A stretch of DNA of 64,000 nucleotides from Simiduia agarivorans SA1 = DSM 21679 (GCF_000305785.2 NC_018868.3:124001-188000), one strand, 5' to 3'; counted from the stretch's first letter, positions 10,032-20,061 are shown. Notes: generated by a model not told the origin, from the letters alone. Program-made: numbers and translations.

Positions 10032-10841
10032 ATGAACCGAATTAATCAACGTCTCTCCCAACTGAAGGCGGAGGGCCGAAAAGCACTGGTCACCTATATC
10101 GTCAATGGCGACCCGGTACCGGGCGCCACACTGGCTACCATGCACGCGCTGGTGGCGGCCGGGGCGGACATCATCGAGCTGGGTGTGCCATTTTCCGATC
10201 CGATGGCGGATGGCCCGGTAATTCAGCTGGGCCATGAGCGCGCGCTGGCGCATAACACCAGCCTGCGCGATACCTTTGCCGTGGTGCAAGCCTTCCGCGA
10301 CACTAACCGGGACACGCCAGTGGTGCTGATGGGCTATGCCAACCCGGTGGTGCGCATGGGCTATGACGCCGTGGCCAAAGCCGCGAAACAGGCGGGCGTG
10401 GATGGCTTTCTGACGGTCGATCTGCCACCGGAAGAGGCCGCTGATTTTAACCAGGTGCTGAAAGCCTCTGAGTTGGAAAACATTTTCTTGCTGGCACCCA
10501 CTACCCAGGATGACCGTATCGCCCATGTGGCCGAGTTGGCATCGGGATTCCTCTATTATGTGTCACTCAAAGGTGTCACTGGCGCTGGTCACCTGGACGT
10601 GGCCTCGGTGACCGAGAAAACCGCCCAGATCCGCCGTCACACCCCGCTGCCCCTGTGCGTGGGATTCGGTATCAAGGATGCCGATTCAGCCAAAGCAGTG
10701 GCCAAGGTGGCCGATGGCGTGGTGGTTGGTAGCCTTCTGGTGGCCAGAATGGGTGATTTGGCCAGCGAAAGTGTGGATACTATCGCCTCTCAAACCGCAG
10801 GTCTGATTGCGCCCATGCGCGCAGCGCTCGACAGCCTGTAA
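10032..10841 (+). CDS. trpA: tryptophan synthase alpha chain
   Basis: Cleaves indole-3-glycerol phosphate to indole and glyceraldehyde 3-phosphate, passing indole to TrpB through a tunnel. The 269-residue barrel has both catalytic acids in place, Glu49 (IIELGVPFSDP) and Asp60 (MADGP), numbered as in E. coli. The phosphate-binding end is GFGIKDAD. AGGGA precedes the ATG. The trpBA pair has no attenuator or obvious TrpI site in the short upstream gap. Confidence 0.97.
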   Translation: MNRINQRLSQLKAEGRKALVTYIVNGDPVPGATLATMHALVAAGADIIELGVPFSDPMADGPVIQLGHERALAHNTSLRDTFAVVQAFRDTNRDTPVVLMGYANPVVRMGYDAVAKAAKQAGVDGFLTVDLPPEEAADFNQVLKASELENIFLLAPTTQDDRIAHVAELASGFLYYVSLKGVTGAGHLDVASVTEKTAQIRRHTPLPLCVGFGIKDADSAKAVAKVADGVVVGSLLVARMGDLASESVDTIASQTAGLIAPMRAALDSL

Positions 10842-10880
10842 CCTGCGGCGACACAGAACAACAAAATTGGTGAACGAATC

Positions 10881-11744
10881 ATGAGCTGGTTGGACAAAAT
10901 CGTAACCAACGTGGTGCGCAAAGAAGGCAAGAAGGGCGAGAGCAAGGTGCCCGAAGGCCTGTGGAAAAAGTGTCTGAAGTGTTCCGCGGTACTCTACCGG
11001 CCGGAGCTTGAGCGTAATATGGACGTGTGTCCCAAGTGTGACCACCATATGCGCATCGGGGCCCGTCGCCGGCTGGATATTTTCCTGGACCCACAGGGTC
11101 GTGAGGAAATTGCGGCCGACGTGTTGCCCGTAGACCGTCTGAAATTCAAAGACATCAAAAAATACAAAGACCGCCTGACCCAGGCGCAGAAAGACACCGG
11201 CGAGAAAGATGCATTGGTGGCTATGAAAGGCCAGCTCAAGGGCATGCCCGTGGTGGCTGTGGCGTTCGAATTCGCTTTCCACGGCGGCTCTATGGGCTAT
11301 GTGGTGGGCGAGCGCTTTACCCGCGCAGCCCAGGTGGCCCTCAAGGAAGGCATTCCGCTGGTGTGTTTTTCCGCTACCGGTGGCGCCCGTATGCAGGAAG
11401 CATTGATCTCGTTAATGCAAATGGCAAAAACCAGTGCGGTGATTGAACGCCTGAAGATGGCCGGTATTCCCTATATCTCCATCATGACCGACCCGGTGTA
11501 CGGTGGCGTGTCCGCAAGTCTGGCGCTGCTGGGCGATATCAACGCTGCCGAACCCGGTGCCCGCGCCGGTTTTGCCGGCCCCAATATCATCGAGCAGACC
11601 ATTCGCCAGAAGTTGCCCAAAGGCTTCCAGCGTGCAGAGTTCCTGCTGGATCATGGCGCCATCGACATGATTATCCCGCGCGCTGACATGCGCGACCGGG
11701 TCGCCGGTTTGCTGGCCAAGTTCACCAAAAGCCACGCCGCTTAA
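10881..11744 (+). CDS. accD: acetyl-CoA carboxylase carboxyltransferase subunit beta
   Basis: Beta subunit of the carboxyltransferase that makes malonyl-CoA for fatty acid synthesis, partner of AccA. An N-terminal four-cysteine zinc ribbon is visible (Cys31, Cys34, Cys50, Cys53), followed by the crotonase-fold domain with [12 protein letters not shown] and [11 protein letters not shown]. The 287 residues match the family. The stop codon shares its last A with the folC start (TAATG), so the two genes are translationally coupled. Confidence 0.97.
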   Translation: MSWLDKIVTNVVRKEGKKGESKVPEGLWKKCLKCSAVLYRPELERNMDVCPKCDHHMRIGARRRLDIFLDPQGREEIAADVLPVDRLKFKDIKKYKDRLTQAQKDTGEKDALVAMKGQLKGMPVVAVAFEFAFHGGSMGYVVGERFTRAAQVALKEGIPLVCFSATGGARMQEALISLMQMAKTSAVIERLKMAGIPYISIMTDPVYGGVSASLALLGDINAAEPGARAGFAGPNIIEQTIRQKLPKGFQRAEFLLDHGAIDMIIPRADMRDRVAGLLAKFTKSHAA

Positions 11745-13018
11745 TGCGATTTGCCTGTCTTGATGATTGGCTGAACTGGCAGACCTCCCACCACCCCAGT
11801 GCCATTGATCTGGGGTTGGCCCGGGTTGCCGAAGTGGCAACCCGATTGGGCCTTCAGCAGGCAGCCGCCCGCGCCCGGGTGCTGACCATTGCCGGTACCA
11901 ATGGCAAAGGCAGCGCCGTCGCCACTTTGGAAAGCCTGATGCTGACGCTCGACCAGTCGGTGGGCGCTTATACCTCTCCCCATTTGCACCGCTACAACGA
12001 GCGTATCCGCGTCAACGGGGTTGAGGCCGATGACGGTTTGATTTGTCGCGCCTTCGACGCCATCGATCAGGCGGCGGGCGATATCAGCCTGACCTACTTT
12101 GAATTTGGCACGCTCGCGGCCCTGTGGATTTTCGCTCAGCTGAATCTGTCGGTGTGGGTGCTGGAAGTGGGGCTGGGCGGACGGCTCGATGCGGTCAACA
12201 TTGTCGATCCCGACGCCGCGCTGGTGACCAGTATCGGACTCGATCACCAGGATTGGTTAGGGGACGACCTGGAGGGTATCGGGCGGGAAAAAGCCGGCAT
12301 TTTCAGGCCTGAACAGGTGGCGATTTACATGGATGCCGAGCCGGTAGCGTCGGTGCGCGCACTGGCCGATACCCTGGGCACTTCGCTGTGGGTGGTCGGC
12401 ACAGAATTAGCGCTGATAGAGCAGGGCAAACAGATTCGGGTGAAGGCACCCGACATTGCGTTAACCATTGCGCGGCCAGCGCTGCCGCTGCCGAGTGTGG
12501 TGGGCGCCTGTTTGCTGGCGCATCGGCTGGGGTTTGCGCTACCGCAGTCCTGGCTGGAGGTGACCTTGCCGGCACTGCAGCTATCGGGTCGTCATCAGCA
12601 CGTGCTGATTAGTGGCCGGACGCTGTTACTCGACGTGGCGCACAACCCGGCCGCTTGCCGTTTTTTCCTGCAGAAAGCCGGGCAGGCGCAGGGCACTGCT
12701 GCCGTCAAGCAGATCGTGTTGGCGATGATGGCCGATAAAGACACGGAGGCGGTATTGTCTGTGTTGGCAACGGCGGGGAAGGTGCAGTTGCATTTGGCCG
12801 CGCTGCCCGAAAATCCGCGCGCCGCCACGCCCGGCCAGTTGGCAGCACAGGCCCAGGGGCTCGGCTTTGCGCAGATTCAAAGCCACGCCAGCGTGGCCGA
12901 GGCCTTGAACGCCTGCTTGCGGGATCACGAGGCCACGGGCGATATCTGGGTACTCGGGTCTTTCTTTACGGTGGCCGCGGCACAGGATTGGCTGCACAAT
13001 AGCGGTGTGCGCGGTTGA
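11744..13018 (+). CDS. folC: bifunctional folylpolyglutamate/dihydrofolate synthase
   Basis: ATP-dependent ligase of the Mur family that makes dihydrofolate from dihydropteroate and adds glutamates to folates. The P-loop AGTNGKGS lies at residues 50-57; EVGLGGRLDAVN and the later DVAHNPAA motif are typical. At 424 residues it has normal length. It overlaps the accD stop by one base, and the accD-folC-dedD-cvpA-purF order is conserved across gammaproteobacteria. Confidence 0.96.
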   Translation: MRFACLDDWLNWQTSHHPSAIDLGLARVAEVATRLGLQQAAARARVLTIAGTNGKGSAVATLESLMLTLDQSVGAYTSPHLHRYNERIRVNGVEADDGLICRAFDAIDQAAGDISLTYFEFGTLAALWIFAQLNLSVWVLEVGLGGRLDAVNIVDPDAALVTSIGLDHQDWLGDDLEGIGREKAGIFRPEQVAIYMDAEPVASVRALADTLGTSLWVVGTELALIEQGKQIRVKAPDIALTIARPALPLPSVVGACLLAHRLGFALPQSWLEVTLPALQLSGRHQHVLISGRTLLLDVAHNPAACRFFLQKAGQAQGTAAVKQIVLAMMADKDTEAVLSVLATAGKVQLHLAALPENPRAATPGQLAAQAQGLGFAQIQSHASVAEALNACLRDHEATGDIWVLGSFFTVAAAQDWLHNSGVRG

Positions 13019-13068
13019 CCCCCTGATCAGACCCGACGCAGGCGGAATGTGGAATTTGGAGCAGAGTT

Positions 13069-13629
13069 TTGGACGATAATGTAAAGCAGCGCTTGGTAGG
13101 CGCTGTGGTATTGGCTTCGGTGGCGGTGATTTTTTTCCCCAGCCTGTTCGATGAGCCGGATGATCGTTATATCGGCGGGCAATCCCAGATTCCGGCAGCA
13201 CCCGAAATCAAACCTGTTCAGATTGCCGAGCCCATCCGCCCCGAAGGTATCGCCCCGGCGCCAGAGCCTCAGGCCATGTACCAGTTGGTCGAAGAGCCCG
13301 AGCCTGTCACCCCGTCGGTTGCCACACCGGCGCCGGAGCCCAGCCCCGAACCGCCGACGCCGGTCGGTCTCAATGACCAGGGCGTGTTGCGCGGATGGGT
13401 ATTGCAGGTGGCCAGCTTCAGCGACCAGGCCAAGGCGGAAGACCTGCAGAACCGCTTGATCAAGGCTGGCCATACGGCTTTCATCCGCCCGCTGGTCAAT
13501 AGCAAGGGCCAACAGGTGGTGCGGGTCTTCGTGGGCCCGAAGGCGGAGCGCCAGGCCTTGGTTGCCATCAAAGCCGAATTGGACCAAAGCCTTAAAGTCA
13601 ATTCGCTGATCCGGGAATTTAAACCCTGA
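13069..13629 (+). CDS. dedD: SPOR-domain cell-division protein (DedD type)
   Basis: Small inner-membrane protein that recognises denuded peptidoglycan at the septum through a C-terminal SPOR domain. The 186 residues comprise a short cytoplasmic start (DDNVKQRLVGA), one membrane helix (about 11-25), a Pro/Glu-rich linker (40-105) and the SPOR domain (about 110-185, WVLQVASFSDQAKAEDLQNRL). The start is TTG with GGAG 8-11 bases upstream; this start gives exactly the N-terminus known for DedD. The gene lies in its usual place after folC. Confidence 0.9.
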   Translation: MDDNVKQRLVGAVVLASVAVIFFPSLFDEPDDRYIGGQSQIPAAPEIKPVQIAEPIRPEGIAPAPEPQAMYQLVEEPEPVTPSVATPAPEPSPEPPTPVGLNDQGVLRGWVLQVASFSDQAKAEDLQNRLIKAGHTAFIRPLVNSKGQQVVRVFVGPKAERQALVAIKAELDQSLKVNSLIREFKP

Positions 13630-13655
13630 CAACCCTACCTTTGACTGGCGCCAGT

Positions 13656-13664
13656 TGTTAGAAT
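13656..13664 (+). promoter_or_regulatory. candidate extended -10 promoter for cvpA-purF
   Basis: TG-T-TAGAAT fits an extended -10 element about 80 bases before cvpA. No clear -35 box lies at 17 bases, and no experimental support exists; the nearby TTGACT is only 12 bases upstream of the hexamer. Confidence 0.3.
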
Positions 13665-13743
13665 GCGCGCCTTGTCACAGCGGACCGGTACAGCCGGCTG
13701 CCTGTTAACGGGAAGTGGCAAGCCACTTTAATTGAGGCGAGGC

Positions 13744-14250
13744 ATGAACTGGGCTGACTGGGCCATCTTGGCCATATTGGTAGTATCTAGCCTGATCAGT
13801 ATCTACCGGGGCTTTGTGAAAGAAGCGCTGTCCATGGTGATATGGGTTGTCGCGATCATGGTGGCTCTCTGGTTCGACGACCGCCTGGCGCCTTTACTGG
13901 ATGGCGTTTCAGATACCCCTTCCGTGGTCCACTCCCTCGCCTTCGCAATTCTTTTCATTGGCACCCTTGTGGTTGGTGCTATGGTGAATTATCTGATCAG
14001 CCAGCTGGTGAAGATGACTGGCCTGACCGGTACCGATCGTCTGTTCGGCATGATATTCGGCCTCGCCCGTGGGCTGGTGGTGGTCATGGTATTGGTGATC
14101 TGGCTGCCGCATGTGTTACCTGTTGAACAAGACCCCTGGTGGAAAGAATCGGCGTTGATTCCCCAATTTCAGGGTTTTGAAGAATGGGCGCGGCACCTGG
14201 GCAGTGAAGTGGCCGATATGTTCGGCAAACTGTTTAACAAAGTTTCTTAA
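13744..14250 (+). CDS. cvpA: CvpA family membrane protein
   Basis: Small inner-membrane protein needed for colicin V export in E. coli and for envelope stress resistance; its molecular role is not settled. About 168 residues with four predicted membrane helices; the start NWADWAILAILVVSSLISIYRGFVKEALS matches the family end to end when ATG 13744 is used. GAGGCGAGG precedes that ATG, so it is preferred over the in-frame TTG at 13732. The gene precedes purF, as in most gammaproteobacteria. Confidence 0.93.
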   Translation: MNWADWAILAILVVSSLISIYRGFVKEALSMVIWVVAIMVALWFDDRLAPLLDGVSDTPSVVHSLAFAILFIGTLVVGAMVNYLISQLVKMTGLTGTDRLFGMIFGLARGLVVVMVLVIWLPHVLPVEQDPWWKESALIPQFQGFEEWARHLGSEVADMFGKLFNKVS

Positions 14251-14352
14251 CCCGCGGGCGGATTCCGGCGGGTTCTAATCAGTGTTACCTGTGTCAGTCT
14301 GGATGGGATGTTCAGGCGGCGAATGATTTTTTTGTGCTAAGGTGGTCAAGCT

Positions 14353-15882
14353 ATGTGCGGTATTGTAGGAATTGTCGGAAAGGGCAACGTCAACACTCAG
14401 TTGTATGACGCACTGACGATGCTTCAACACCGCGGCCAGGATGCCGCAGGAATTGTGACCTGTGATGATGGTCGGTTGGCACAGGTTAAAGCCAATGGTC
14501 TGGTGCGCGATGTGTTCCGCACCAGCCACATGTTGCGACTGAAAGGTAATATGGGTATCGGCCATGTGCGCTACCCCACCGCGGGCAGTTCCGGCCCGGC
14601 ATTGGCGCAGCCGTTTTATGTGAACTCGCCCTACGGCATTGCCCTGGCGCACAACGGCAACCTGACCAATACCGAAGAAGTCAGCCAGCACGTTTACCGG
14701 GCTGATCTGCGTCATATCAATACCGATTCTGATTCCGAAGTGTTGATCAACGTGTTTGCGCACGAATTGCATCGCCTTAATAAGCTGAACCCAACGGCCG
14801 AGGATTTTTTCACCGCGGTGAAAGAAGTCCATGCGCGGGTGCGCGGCGGCTATGCCTGTGTTGCGCTTGTGGCAAATTACGGTCTGGTGGCGTTCCGCGA
14901 TCCCCATGGTATCCGCCCGATTGTGTATGGCAAGCGCGATACCGAACAAGGTGTAGAGTACATGGTTGCCTCCGAGAGCGTGGCGCTCGACACCCTGGGC
15001 TTCACTCTGGTGGGTGATGTGGCGCCGGGCGAAGCAATTTACATTACCACTGATGGTGAGCTGCACCGCCGTCAATGTGCCGAACAGGCCGATCTGCGTC
15101 CGTGTATTTTTGAGCACGTGTATTTTGCACGTCCCGATTCCATCATGGACGGCATTTCCGTGTATAAAGCACGCCTGCGTCAGGGCGAAAAACTGGCAGA
15201 AAAAATTCTGCGCGAACGACGCGATCACGACATCGATGTGGTGATTCCTATCCCGGATTCGTCCCGCGTGGCCGGACAGGCACTGGCGCAAACCCTGGGT
15301 GTGAAATTCCGCGAAGGGCTGGTGAAAAACCGTTACATTGGCCGTACCTTTATTATGCCCGGCCAGCAACAACGGAAAAAATCTGTGCGCCAGAAGCTCA
15401 ATACCATTGAGTTGGAGTTCAAAGGCAAAAACGTGTTGCTGGTGGACGACTCCATCGTGCGCGGTACCACCTGTCAGCAGATTATTCAGATGGCCCGCGA
15501 AGCGGGCGCGCGCAAAGTGTATTTTGCCTCTGCCGCACCGGCGGTGGCCTATCCCAACGTGTACGGTATTGATATGCCCACGGCCAAAGAGTTGATTGCC
15601 CATGGCCGGACCACGGAAGAAATATGCACTGAAATCGGCGCCGACTGGTTGATTTATCAGGATCTCGAGGACCTGATTGCCGCCTCAGCAGAGGGTAACC
15701 CAGATGTAAAGGCATTTGATTGTTCAGTGTTCACCGGCGAATACATCACCGGCGATGTGAGTACCGATTACCTGGCTAAAATCGAGGCTGCCCGCAACGA
15801 TGCGGCCAAAGCCGGCAAAAGCAAAAAGCCGGATGGCGACACGGTTATCGGTTTGCACAATGATATGCAGGAACTCGGTTAA
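14353..15882 (+). CDS. purF: amidophosphoribosyltransferase
   Basis: First committed enzyme of purine synthesis: it makes phosphoribosylamine from PRPP and glutamine. The N-terminal glutamine amidotransferase domain begins with the nucleophile Cys2 (MCGIVGIVG), and the C-terminal phosphoribosyltransferase domain carries the PRPP loop [13 protein letters not shown] at about residue 360. The 509-residue length fits the E. coli type without a propeptide. A possible PurR site was not recognised upstream. The stop overlaps the metZ start (TAATG). Confidence 0.97.
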   Translation: MCGIVGIVGKGNVNTQLYDALTMLQHRGQDAAGIVTCDDGRLAQVKANGLVRDVFRTSHMLRLKGNMGIGHVRYPTAGSSGPALAQPFYVNSPYGIALAHNGNLTNTEEVSQHVYRADLRHINTDSDSEVLINVFAHELHRLNKLNPTAEDFFTAVKEVHARVRGGYACVALVANYGLVAFRDPHGIRPIVYGKRDTEQGVEYMVASESVALDTLGFTLVGDVAPGEAIYITTDGELHRRQCAEQADLRPCIFEHVYFARPDSIMDGISVYKARLRQGEKLAEKILRERRDHDIDVVIPIPDSSRVAGQALAQTLGVKFREGLVKNRYIGRTFIMPGQQQRKKSVRQKLNTIELEFKGKNVLLVDDSIVRGTTCQQIIQMAREAGARKVYFASAAPAVAYPNVYGIDMPTAKELIAHGRTTEEICTEIGADWLIYQDLEDLIAASAEGNPDVKAFDCSVFTGEYITGDVSTDYLAKIEAARNDAAKAGKSKKPDGDTVIGLHNDMQELG

Positions 15883-17120
15883 TGACCAAAAAGGATCTTG
15901 GGGCCGCAGCCTGGCGTGACGCCCAGCGCGAGATTATGGATGAAGCCCTGGCCGGTGCCGGCCTGGATACGCTGGCGGTGCGCGCGGGGCAATTGCGCAG
16001 TTTTGAAGGCGAACACACCGAGGCCATGTTCCTGACCTCCAGTTATGTGTTCGATTCGGCGGCTGCCGCTGCGGCGCGTTTCAGTGGTGAAAATCCGGGT
16101 AACGTTTATTCCCGCTATACCAATCCAACCGTGCGTTATTTTCAGGAGCGCATGGCGGCGTTGGAAGGCGCTGAAGCGGCGGTAGCCACCTCGTCTGGCA
16201 TGGCCGCGATTCTCAGCACCTGTATGGCCCTGCTGAAAGCGGGCGATCACGTGGTGTGCTCGCGCAGCGTGTTTGGTACCACCAATGCATTGTTCCAGAA
16301 ATACCTGGGCAAGCTGGGTATCAGCACTACGTTTGTGTCCCTGACCGACCACGACGATTGGCGCAAAGCGGTGACGCCAGCCACCAAAATGCTGTTTCTG
16401 GAAACGCCTTCGAACCCGTTGTGTGAAGTGGCAGACCTCGGCGTAATCAGCCAGATTGCCCGTGCGGCTGGCGCGTTGTTGGTGGTGGACAATTGCTTCT
16501 GTTCGCCGGCGTTGCAAAAACCTCTGGCGCTGGGTGCCGATATCGTGGTGCATTCGGCCACCAAATACCTGGATGGCCAGGGGCGTTGTGTCGGTGGTGT
16601 TGTGGTTGGCCGGCAAGAACACATGGACGAGGTGCTGGCCTTTGTCCGTACGGCAGGACCCACCATGAGCGCATTCAATGCCTGGGTGTTCCTCAAGGGG
16701 CTGGAAACCTTGCGGCTGCGAATGGACGCTCACTGTGCCAACGCACAGCAGCTGGCAGAATGGTTGAACGCGCAGCCTCAGATAGAACAAGTTTATTACG
16801 CCGGCTTGCCGTCCCATCCGGGGCATGCGCTGGCGGCCGCACAGCAGCGCGGCTTTGGCGGAGTGTTGTCGTTCAAAGTGAAGGGGGGGCGCGACGCCGC
16901 CTGGCGCTTTATCGATGCTACCCGGGTATTTTCCATCACCGCCAATCTGGGCGATGCAAAAACCACCATTGTACATCCGGCTACCACCACGCATGGTCGC
17001 CTGTCGGATCAGGACAAGGCCCAGGCCGGCATCACTGAAAATCTTATTCGCTTGTCGGTGGGGCTGGAGGATGCGGCCGATCTGATTGCAGACCTTGAGC
17101 GGGGGATTCGTGCACTTTAA
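15882..17120 (+). CDS. metZ: O-succinylhomoserine sulfhydrylase
   Basis: PLP enzyme of the Cys/Met metabolism family that makes homocysteine directly from O-succinylhomoserine and sulfide. The PLP lysine lies in VVHSATKYLDGQGR at about residue 227. At 412 residues it is most like the Pseudomonas MetZ, which is also encoded directly after purF; MetB or MetY are the other possibilities and cannot be fully excluded from sequence alone. It is translationally coupled to purF and overlaps the next gene by about 11 bases. Confidence 0.92.
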   Translation: MTKKDLGAAAWRDAQREIMDEALAGAGLDTLAVRAGQLRSFEGEHTEAMFLTSSYVFDSAAAAAARFSGENPGNVYSRYTNPTVRYFQERMAALEGAEAAVATSSGMAAILSTCMALLKAGDHVVCSRSVFGTTNALFQKYLGKLGISTTFVSLTDHDDWRKAVTPATKMLFLETPSNPLCEVADLGVISQIARAAGALLVVDNCFCSPALQKPLALGADIVVHSATKYLDGQGRCVGGVVVGRQEHMDEVLAFVRTAGPTMSAFNAWVFLKGLETLRLRMDAHCANAQQLAEWLNAQPQIEQVYYAGLPSHPGHALAAAQQRGFGGVLSFKVKGGRDAAWRFIDATRVFSITANLGDAKTTIVHPATTTHGRLSDQDKAQAGITENLIRLSVGLEDAADLIADLERGIRAL

Positions 17121-18036
17121 AGGCATGGTAGAACCCATTGCGGCTGCCTGTGAGCAAGTGGCCAGTGTATTGCTGGGCAAAGAGCAGCAGATCAAGCTGG
17201 CAGTGACCTGCATGTTGGCCCGCGGCCATCTCCTGATAGAAGATTTGCCCGGCATGGGCAAAACCACCCTGGCTCATGCACTGGCCCGGGTGATGGGGCT
17301 GGAATACCAGCGGGTTCAGTTTACCTCCGATCTGTTGCCTGGGGATATTCTGGGCGTGAGCGTGTACCAGCAGGGCAAAGGCGAGTTCGTTTTTCATCCC
17401 GGCCCCGTGTTCACTCAGGTGCTGCTGGCAGATGAGATCAACCGGTCTACGCCAAAAACCCAAAGTGCGTTGCTGGAAGCCATGGAAGAGGGGCAAGTGA
17501 CGGCCGAGGGCGAGACCCGCGCCTTGCCCGATCCATTTTTCGTCATTGCGACCCAGAATCCCCAGTCCCAGGCCGGTACGTTTCAATTGCCCGAATCCCA
17601 GTTGGACCGGTTCCTGATGCGTATCAGTCTTGGCTACCCCTCAGCAGAGGCCGAGCGGGCCCTCTATCGTGGCGAAGACAGCCGCAAGTTGCTGACCCGT
17701 CTAAAGCCTTGCCTGAATCCCGCGCAGATGAAAGCGATTCAGACCAAAGTGGAAGAGGTGCAGGCCTCGGATGCTTTGCTCGACTATCTGCAACGGCTGG
17801 TAGATTATACCCGCCATAATCCGGCGTTCAGTTACGGCCTCTCACCACGCGGTGCCCTGTCGCTGCTGCGGGCGGCGCGCACCTGGGCATTGATCCACAA
17901 GCGTCGCTATGTGGTGCCGGAGGATATCCAGCTGCTCATGCCTTATGTAGCCGGCCATCGCGTGCGTGGCGCGGGCGAGCATCAGGGCGAAAGCCTGGTC
18001 CGCTCCACACTCGACAGCGTGGATGTGCTGGGCTGA
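17110..18036 (+). CDS. MoxR-family AAA+ ATPase
   Basis: MoxR ATPases act as chaperones for partner proteins with DUF58, VWA or transglutaminase domains. The Walker A sequence is EDLPGMGKTTLA, followed by the Walker B LLADEINRSTPKTQSALLEAMEE and the sensor IATQNP. GTG at 17110 was chosen because a GGGGGA run precedes it; ATG at 17125 (MVEPIAAACEQ) and TTG at 17086 are other options. Its normal partners, a DUF58 protein and a TgpA-like transglutaminase, follow after one intervening gene. Confidence 0.93.
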   Translation: MHFKGMVEPIAAACEQVASVLLGKEQQIKLAVTCMLARGHLLIEDLPGMGKTTLAHALARVMGLEYQRVQFTSDLLPGDILGVSVYQQGKGEFVFHPGPVFTQVLLADEINRSTPKTQSALLEAMEEGQVTAEGETRALPDPFFVIATQNPQSQAGTFQLPESQLDRFLMRISLGYPSAEAERALYRGEDSRKLLTRLKPCLNPAQMKAIQTKVEEVQASDALLDYLQRLVDYTRHNPAFSYGLSPRGALSLLRAARTWALIHKRRYVVPEDIQLLMPYVAGHRVRGAGEHQGESLVRSTLDSVDVLG

Positions 18037-18176
18037 AGCCCCGAGCCTTTCTGGCTTATACCTTCTCACCGTCCAAAAGATGATTTATATGCCAAACCCG
18101 CGGTCGACACCGTGGGCCCGTTTGGCTATACCTAATACATCGGTGTGTGGCTTGCAGCAGTCGGAGGTCAGGTAGC

Positions 18177-19025
18177 ATGTCAGCAACTCTGTTCGGACAA
18201 TACCTTCGAGAGCGCAACGTGATATCGCCTGAGCGATTGAAGGCAGCCAGCGATGAAGTTCGTCGGCGCAACCGGTCCTTGGGGCAGCTCGCTATTGATA
18301 GCGGCTACCTCACTCAGGCCGAGGTAAGTGAGCTCAATCATGCCCAGCGCACTACCGATATGATGCTGGGTGAATTGGCGGTCAAGCGTGCATTGCTCAG
18401 TCAGGATGACCTCGAGCGCCTGATTATCCTGCAGAAAGCCACTCAGGTTTCATTGGCGCAGGTGCTGGTGGAATCGGGTGATTTCAGCGAAACACATATT
18501 CGCGAGCTCGAGCTCGACTACCTTGAAAAGCAAAAACTCACGCGCAAACTGTGTGAGCGAATTCTCACCGAAATCCCGCAATCTGAAAGCGTACAACTGT
18601 GTCTGAACGAATTGATCAAGGGCCTGCAGCGCATCTGTAAACAGGTGGTGGCGGTGAATGCGATTGAAAAGGAGGGCCAGCTCAAGCAAAGCTTGCCTTA
18701 CGTGGTTTTGCAAAAAGTATCGGGGCCTAGCAGTTTCCATTTCGGGTTTGCGGTCTGTTCTGATCAAGTGCAAAAAATATCCACTGCGCTCACAGGGACG
18801 GAGCAAAACCAGGCCTATATTCCGGTAAAAGCCATCGAGCATTTTTCCGATATAGTGGTTAAAAATGCCTGCGCAAAAATGCAACAAGAAAAGGAAAATG
18901 TTGTATCGCATCAGCCCAAGGCTTTTTTTATCGGGGAGCAGATGCCCGCGTACCGCGATATGGTGGGGGTCAATATGGTGACAGAAGACGGCAGCTTCGA
19001 GGCCATGTTCTTCACCGACCCATAA
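18177..19025 (+). CDS. four-repeat MshEN-like protein with degenerate CheX-like C-terminal domain
   Basis: Not recognised as a named protein. From residue 5 the sequence can be cut into four successive 29-residue repeats without gaps, starting at LFGQYL, SLGQLA, MLGELA and SLAQVL. Each has the pattern xLGxxh-h-G-hh-xxxxL of MshEN/GspE N-terminal domains, which in MshE bind cyclic di-GMP. The Arg that opens the binding motif is absent in all four, and the closing Gln is present only in repeats 2 and 3, so ligand binding is unproven. The last ~110 residues resemble the CheX fold (EHFSDIVVKN, then PKAFFIGEQM), but the catalytic Glu of ExxN is replaced. ATG 18177 has GGAGG 10 bases upstream. Confidence 0.8.
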   Translation: MSATLFGQYLRERNVISPERLKAASDEVRRRNRSLGQLAIDSGYLTQAEVSELNHAQRTTDMMLGELAVKRALLSQDDLERLIILQKATQVSLAQVLVESGDFSETHIRELELDYLEKQKLTRKLCERILTEIPQSESVQLCLNELIKGLQRICKQVVAVNAIEKEGQLKQSLPYVVLQKVSGPSSFHFGFAVCSDQVQKISTALTGTEQNQAYIPVKAIEHFSDIVVKNACAKMQQEKENVVSHQPKAFFIGEQMPAYRDMVGVNMVTEDGSFEAMFFTDP

Positions 19026-19086
19026 GGCTTCATTTTTACCAGCCGGTACAGTAGGGTAGCGATTCAGTCCCTCAGGCTATGGCTAC

Positions 19087-20061
19087 ATGAAGTATTGGCT
19101 TTCCCGCTGGCAGCAGGCGTTTCGTCGCTGGGTTAACAAACGCATTGCAGGCGCGACGCAGATTCAACTGGGTCAGCGCAATCTGTTTGTATTTCCGGGC
19201 AAGACGGGTTTGGCATTTATTGTTCTCCTGTTGCTGCTGTGGCTGCTGGGCACCAATTTTGAAAATACCCTGATACTTTTACTGGCATTCTTGCTCACCG
19301 CATTGTTTGTCATCGCCATATTGCACTCTTATAACAACCTGGCGTCCATCAAGGTCAGTTTTCTCGATGCCGCGCCGGTTTTTGCCGGTGATCGGGCTGC
19401 CTTCCGGTTGCGTTTCGAGCGCCAGCCCAAATCCCTTAAAGGCTTGATGCTGCAGGTCAGTTGGCCGGGGGGCGGCAATGCCGAAGTGAGCCTGTACGAC
19501 CCGGTTGAAGAGGTGGTGCTGTGGTTTCCTACAACCCGGCGGGGCTATGTTCAGCCCGGACGTTTGCTGATCGAAAGTTATTACCCCCTCGGCATTATCC
19601 GGTGTTGGACCTGGCTTGATCTCTGTTGTCGGGCACTGGTCTATCCCGCGCCGATCGAGACCCAACAGGCGCCCTGGGCGAGTGCGGACGGTGAACTTGA
19701 TGACCATGCCCAAGCGGATGGCGCCGAGGACTTCATCGGCCTGAAAGGCTACCAGCCGGGCATGTCCCTCAATCGCATTTCCTGGAAGCATCTGGCGCGC
19801 GAGCAGGGGTTGCAGGTGAAAGCCTTTGCCGATCCGAAAGGCCAGGCCCAGGCGCTGGATTATGATTTTTTTGCCGGTGTGGATGTGGAGCGGCGATTGT
19901 CTTATCTGTGCTACTGGGTACTGTTTCTCGATCGGCGGGGGCTGCCTTACTCGTTGAATCTGCCCGGCTGGCAGGCGGCCATGGGGCAGGGCGACCGTCA
20001 CCGGGAGAACTGCTTACATGCGCTTGCCCGCTTTGGTGAGGGGGCCGGCCATGCTGATTGA
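19087..20061 (+). CDS. DUF58 domain protein
   Basis: Membrane-anchored protein of the DUF58 family, usually a partner of MoxR ATPases and TgpA-type transglutaminases. The 324 residues show two close membrane helices (about 41-55 and 58-80), a cytoplasmic beta-rich region, and the DUF58 core around GAEDFIGLKGYQPGMSLNRISWKHLAR (the RxYxPGD-like segment, here GYQPGMSLNRISW). It overlaps the TgpA start by 11 bases. The family's biochemical role is not known. Confidence 0.9.
   Translation: MKYWLSRWQQAFRRWVNKRIAGATQIQLGQRNLFVFPGKTGLAFIVLLLLLWLLGTNFENTLILLLAFLLTALFVIAILHSYNNLASIKVSFLDAAPVFAGDRAAFRLRFERQPKSLKGLMLQVSWPGGGNAEVSLYDPVEEVVLWFPTTRRGYVQPGRLLIESYYPLGIIRCWTWLDLCCRALVYPAPIETQQAPWASADGELDDHAQADGAEDFIGLKGYQPGMSLNRISWKHLAREQGLQVKAFADPKGQAQALDYDFFAGVDVERRLSYLCYWVLFLDRRGLPYSLNLPGWQAAMGQGDRHRENCLHALARFGEGAGHAD

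Noticed and set aside
14275..15603. A 442-codon minus-strand frame antisense to purF.
   Set aside because: PurF has all its motifs on the plus strand; the antisense frame has no recognisable domain and arises from GC-rich codon use.
15879..17267. A 462-codon minus-strand frame antisense to metZ and the MoxR gene.
   Set aside because: Both plus-strand genes are well supported, and the antisense product is His/Arg-rich with no family match that I know.
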